Shown one piece after another: positions 63,507-64,000 of a stretch of DNA of 64,000 nt. Made by a program: the position numbers and the translations under genes. Source of the DNA: Streptomyces sp. NBC_01471 (lineage in GTDB: Bacteria; Actinomycetota; Actinomycetes; Streptomycetales; Streptomycetaceae). The notes below the pieces were generated by a model that was not told where the DNA came from, did no database searches, and worked only from the letters and a program-made list of their open reading frames with translations. The first letter of the stretch is position 1. Each line of letters begins with the position of its first letter. Where the stretch lies: positions 6,016,501-6,080,500 of the forward strand of contig NZ_CP109450.1 in NCBI RefSeq assembly GCF_041438865.1. The letters are read 5' to 3'.

Positions 63507-64000
63507 ATGCGCGTGCATGTGGTCAGTGACGTCCATGGCAACACCAGCGGTCTCGCGAGGGCGGGTGACGGGGCCGACGCCCTGATCTGCCTCGGTGACC
63601 TGGTCCTCTTCCTGGACTACGCGGATCACTCCCGCGGGATCTTTCCCGACCTCTTCGGCGTCGAGAACGCCGACCGCATCGTGGAGCTGCGCACCGCGCG
63701 CCGCTTCGACGAGGCTCGCGACCTCGGCCGCAGGCTCTGGAGCGGGGTGGACCGCGACACCGCGATCGAGACGGCGGTGCGCAGCCAGTACGCCGAGCTG
63801 TTCGCGGCCTTCCCCACTCCCACGTACGCGACCTACGGCAATGTCGACGTCCCACCGCTCTGGCACGAGTACGCGCGCCCCGGCACCACCGTCCTGGACG
63901 GCGAGCGCGTCGAGATCGGCGGCCGGGTCTTCGGCTTCGTGGGCGGCGGCCTCAGGACCCCGATGCGCACGCCCTACGAGGTCAGCGACGAGGAGTACGC
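63507..64000 (+). CDS. Metallophosphoesterase, 3' truncated by window edge
   Basis: Calcineurin-like phosphoesterase; 164 residues visible. The metal-site motifs are in order: VVSDVHGN (D-x-H), LICLGDLVLFLDY (G-D) and ATYGNVDVP (GNxD in place of GNHD). A helical insertion lies between them (about 55-105). ATG start at 63507 follows TAGGGTGATCTCC with a GGGTGA ribosome-like site. The protein continues beyond base 64000. The family includes phosphodiesterases and nucleases of varied substrates; no specific role is visible. It diverges from the acyl-CoA synthetase gene. Confidence 0.9.
   Translation, partial: MRVHVVSDVHGNTSGLARAGDGADALICLGDLVLFLDYADHSRGIFPDLFGVENADRIVELRTARRFDEARDLGRRLWSGVDRDTAIETAVRSQYAELFAAFPTPTYATYGNVDVPPLWHEYARPGTTVLDGERVEIGGRVFGFVGGGLRTPMRTPYEVSDEEY

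Noticed and set aside
1..64000. tRNA, rRNA, CRISPR arrays, phage or biosynthetic gene clusters
   Set aside because: No cloverleaf-like sequences, repeat-spacer arrays, integrase, phage structural genes or multi-enzyme synthases were seen.

Overview
This 64-kb window is chromosomal core DNA from a high-GC actinomycete, almost certainly a Streptomyces. The evidence is strong G/C bias at third codon positions, frequent GTG starts, stop/start overlaps such as GTGA and ATGA, a WhiJ-like HTH/DUF397 regulator pair, a SAM-IV-type riboswitch, and an actinobacterial bcc-aa3 respiratory gene set. From memory, the order resembles the S. coelicolor region around SCO2131-SCO2185 and the mycobacterial block Rv2187-Rv2241 (fadD15, pimB', NlpC/P60, trpD, ctaE-qcrCAB, ctaC, adoK, erpA-like, cobT/cobS, pepA, dlaT, aceE). 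No rRNA, tRNA, CRISPR array or secondary-metabolite cluster is visible.

1-13.6 kb: a membrane-anchored orphan truncated by the window edge, an SDR and a WYL regulator, then 2-oxoacid dehydrogenase metabolism: aceE (E1), a FadR-type GntR regulator, a double-lipoyl E2 and lpd (E3), followed by pepA and cobS. A perfect palindrome lies inside the predicted aceE promoter, next to the GntR gene. 13.6-19.9 kb: a polytopic membrane orphan, a coupled rhomboid-like/DUF2156 pair, cobT, and a cobU fused to a metallo-beta-lactamase-like domain. A small conserved gene follows, preceded by an unexplained nested RNA-type hairpin.

19.9-21.7 kb: an intact IS1182-type insertion sequence with perfect 24-bp ends and a 9-bp target duplication. 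21.7-31.3 kb is an envelope and stress region: an HtrA-like lipoprotein protease, a methyltransferase (apparently CTG start), a DUF3043 protein, pspA-pspAA, a two-component system and a large RND transporter. 31.3-33 kb: a DUF5753 HTH regulator with two nearly identical tandem DUF397 genes and a divergent small gene. 33-39.5 kb: nadA, erpA, an anchored orphan, an adoK-like kinase and a cysteine desulfurase-TusA fusion.

39.7-49.1 kb encodes the aerobic respiratory supercomplex in two blocks (ctaC-ctaD-ctaF and ctaE-qcrC-qcrA-qcrB), separated by an L,D-transpeptidase and a degenerate receiver-domain protein. 49.2-54.9 kb: trpD, a SAM-IV riboswitch with mutually exclusive downstream hairpins before a class V aminotransferase, a stand-alone RAM (Lrp ligand-binding) protein overlapping a rhomboid protease, a zinc-ribbon protein and a NYN-domain protein. 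55-64 kb: two tandem NlpC/P60 hydrolases, a metalloprotease-like lipoprotein, a GT87 enzyme, a PimB'-like mannosyltransferase, a FadD-type acyl-CoA synthetase and a metallophosphoesterase cut by the right edge.

Hairpin terminators close most transcription units; many sit between convergent genes. Family calls rest on motifs read in the sequence. Function beyond that is inference and is marked as such.
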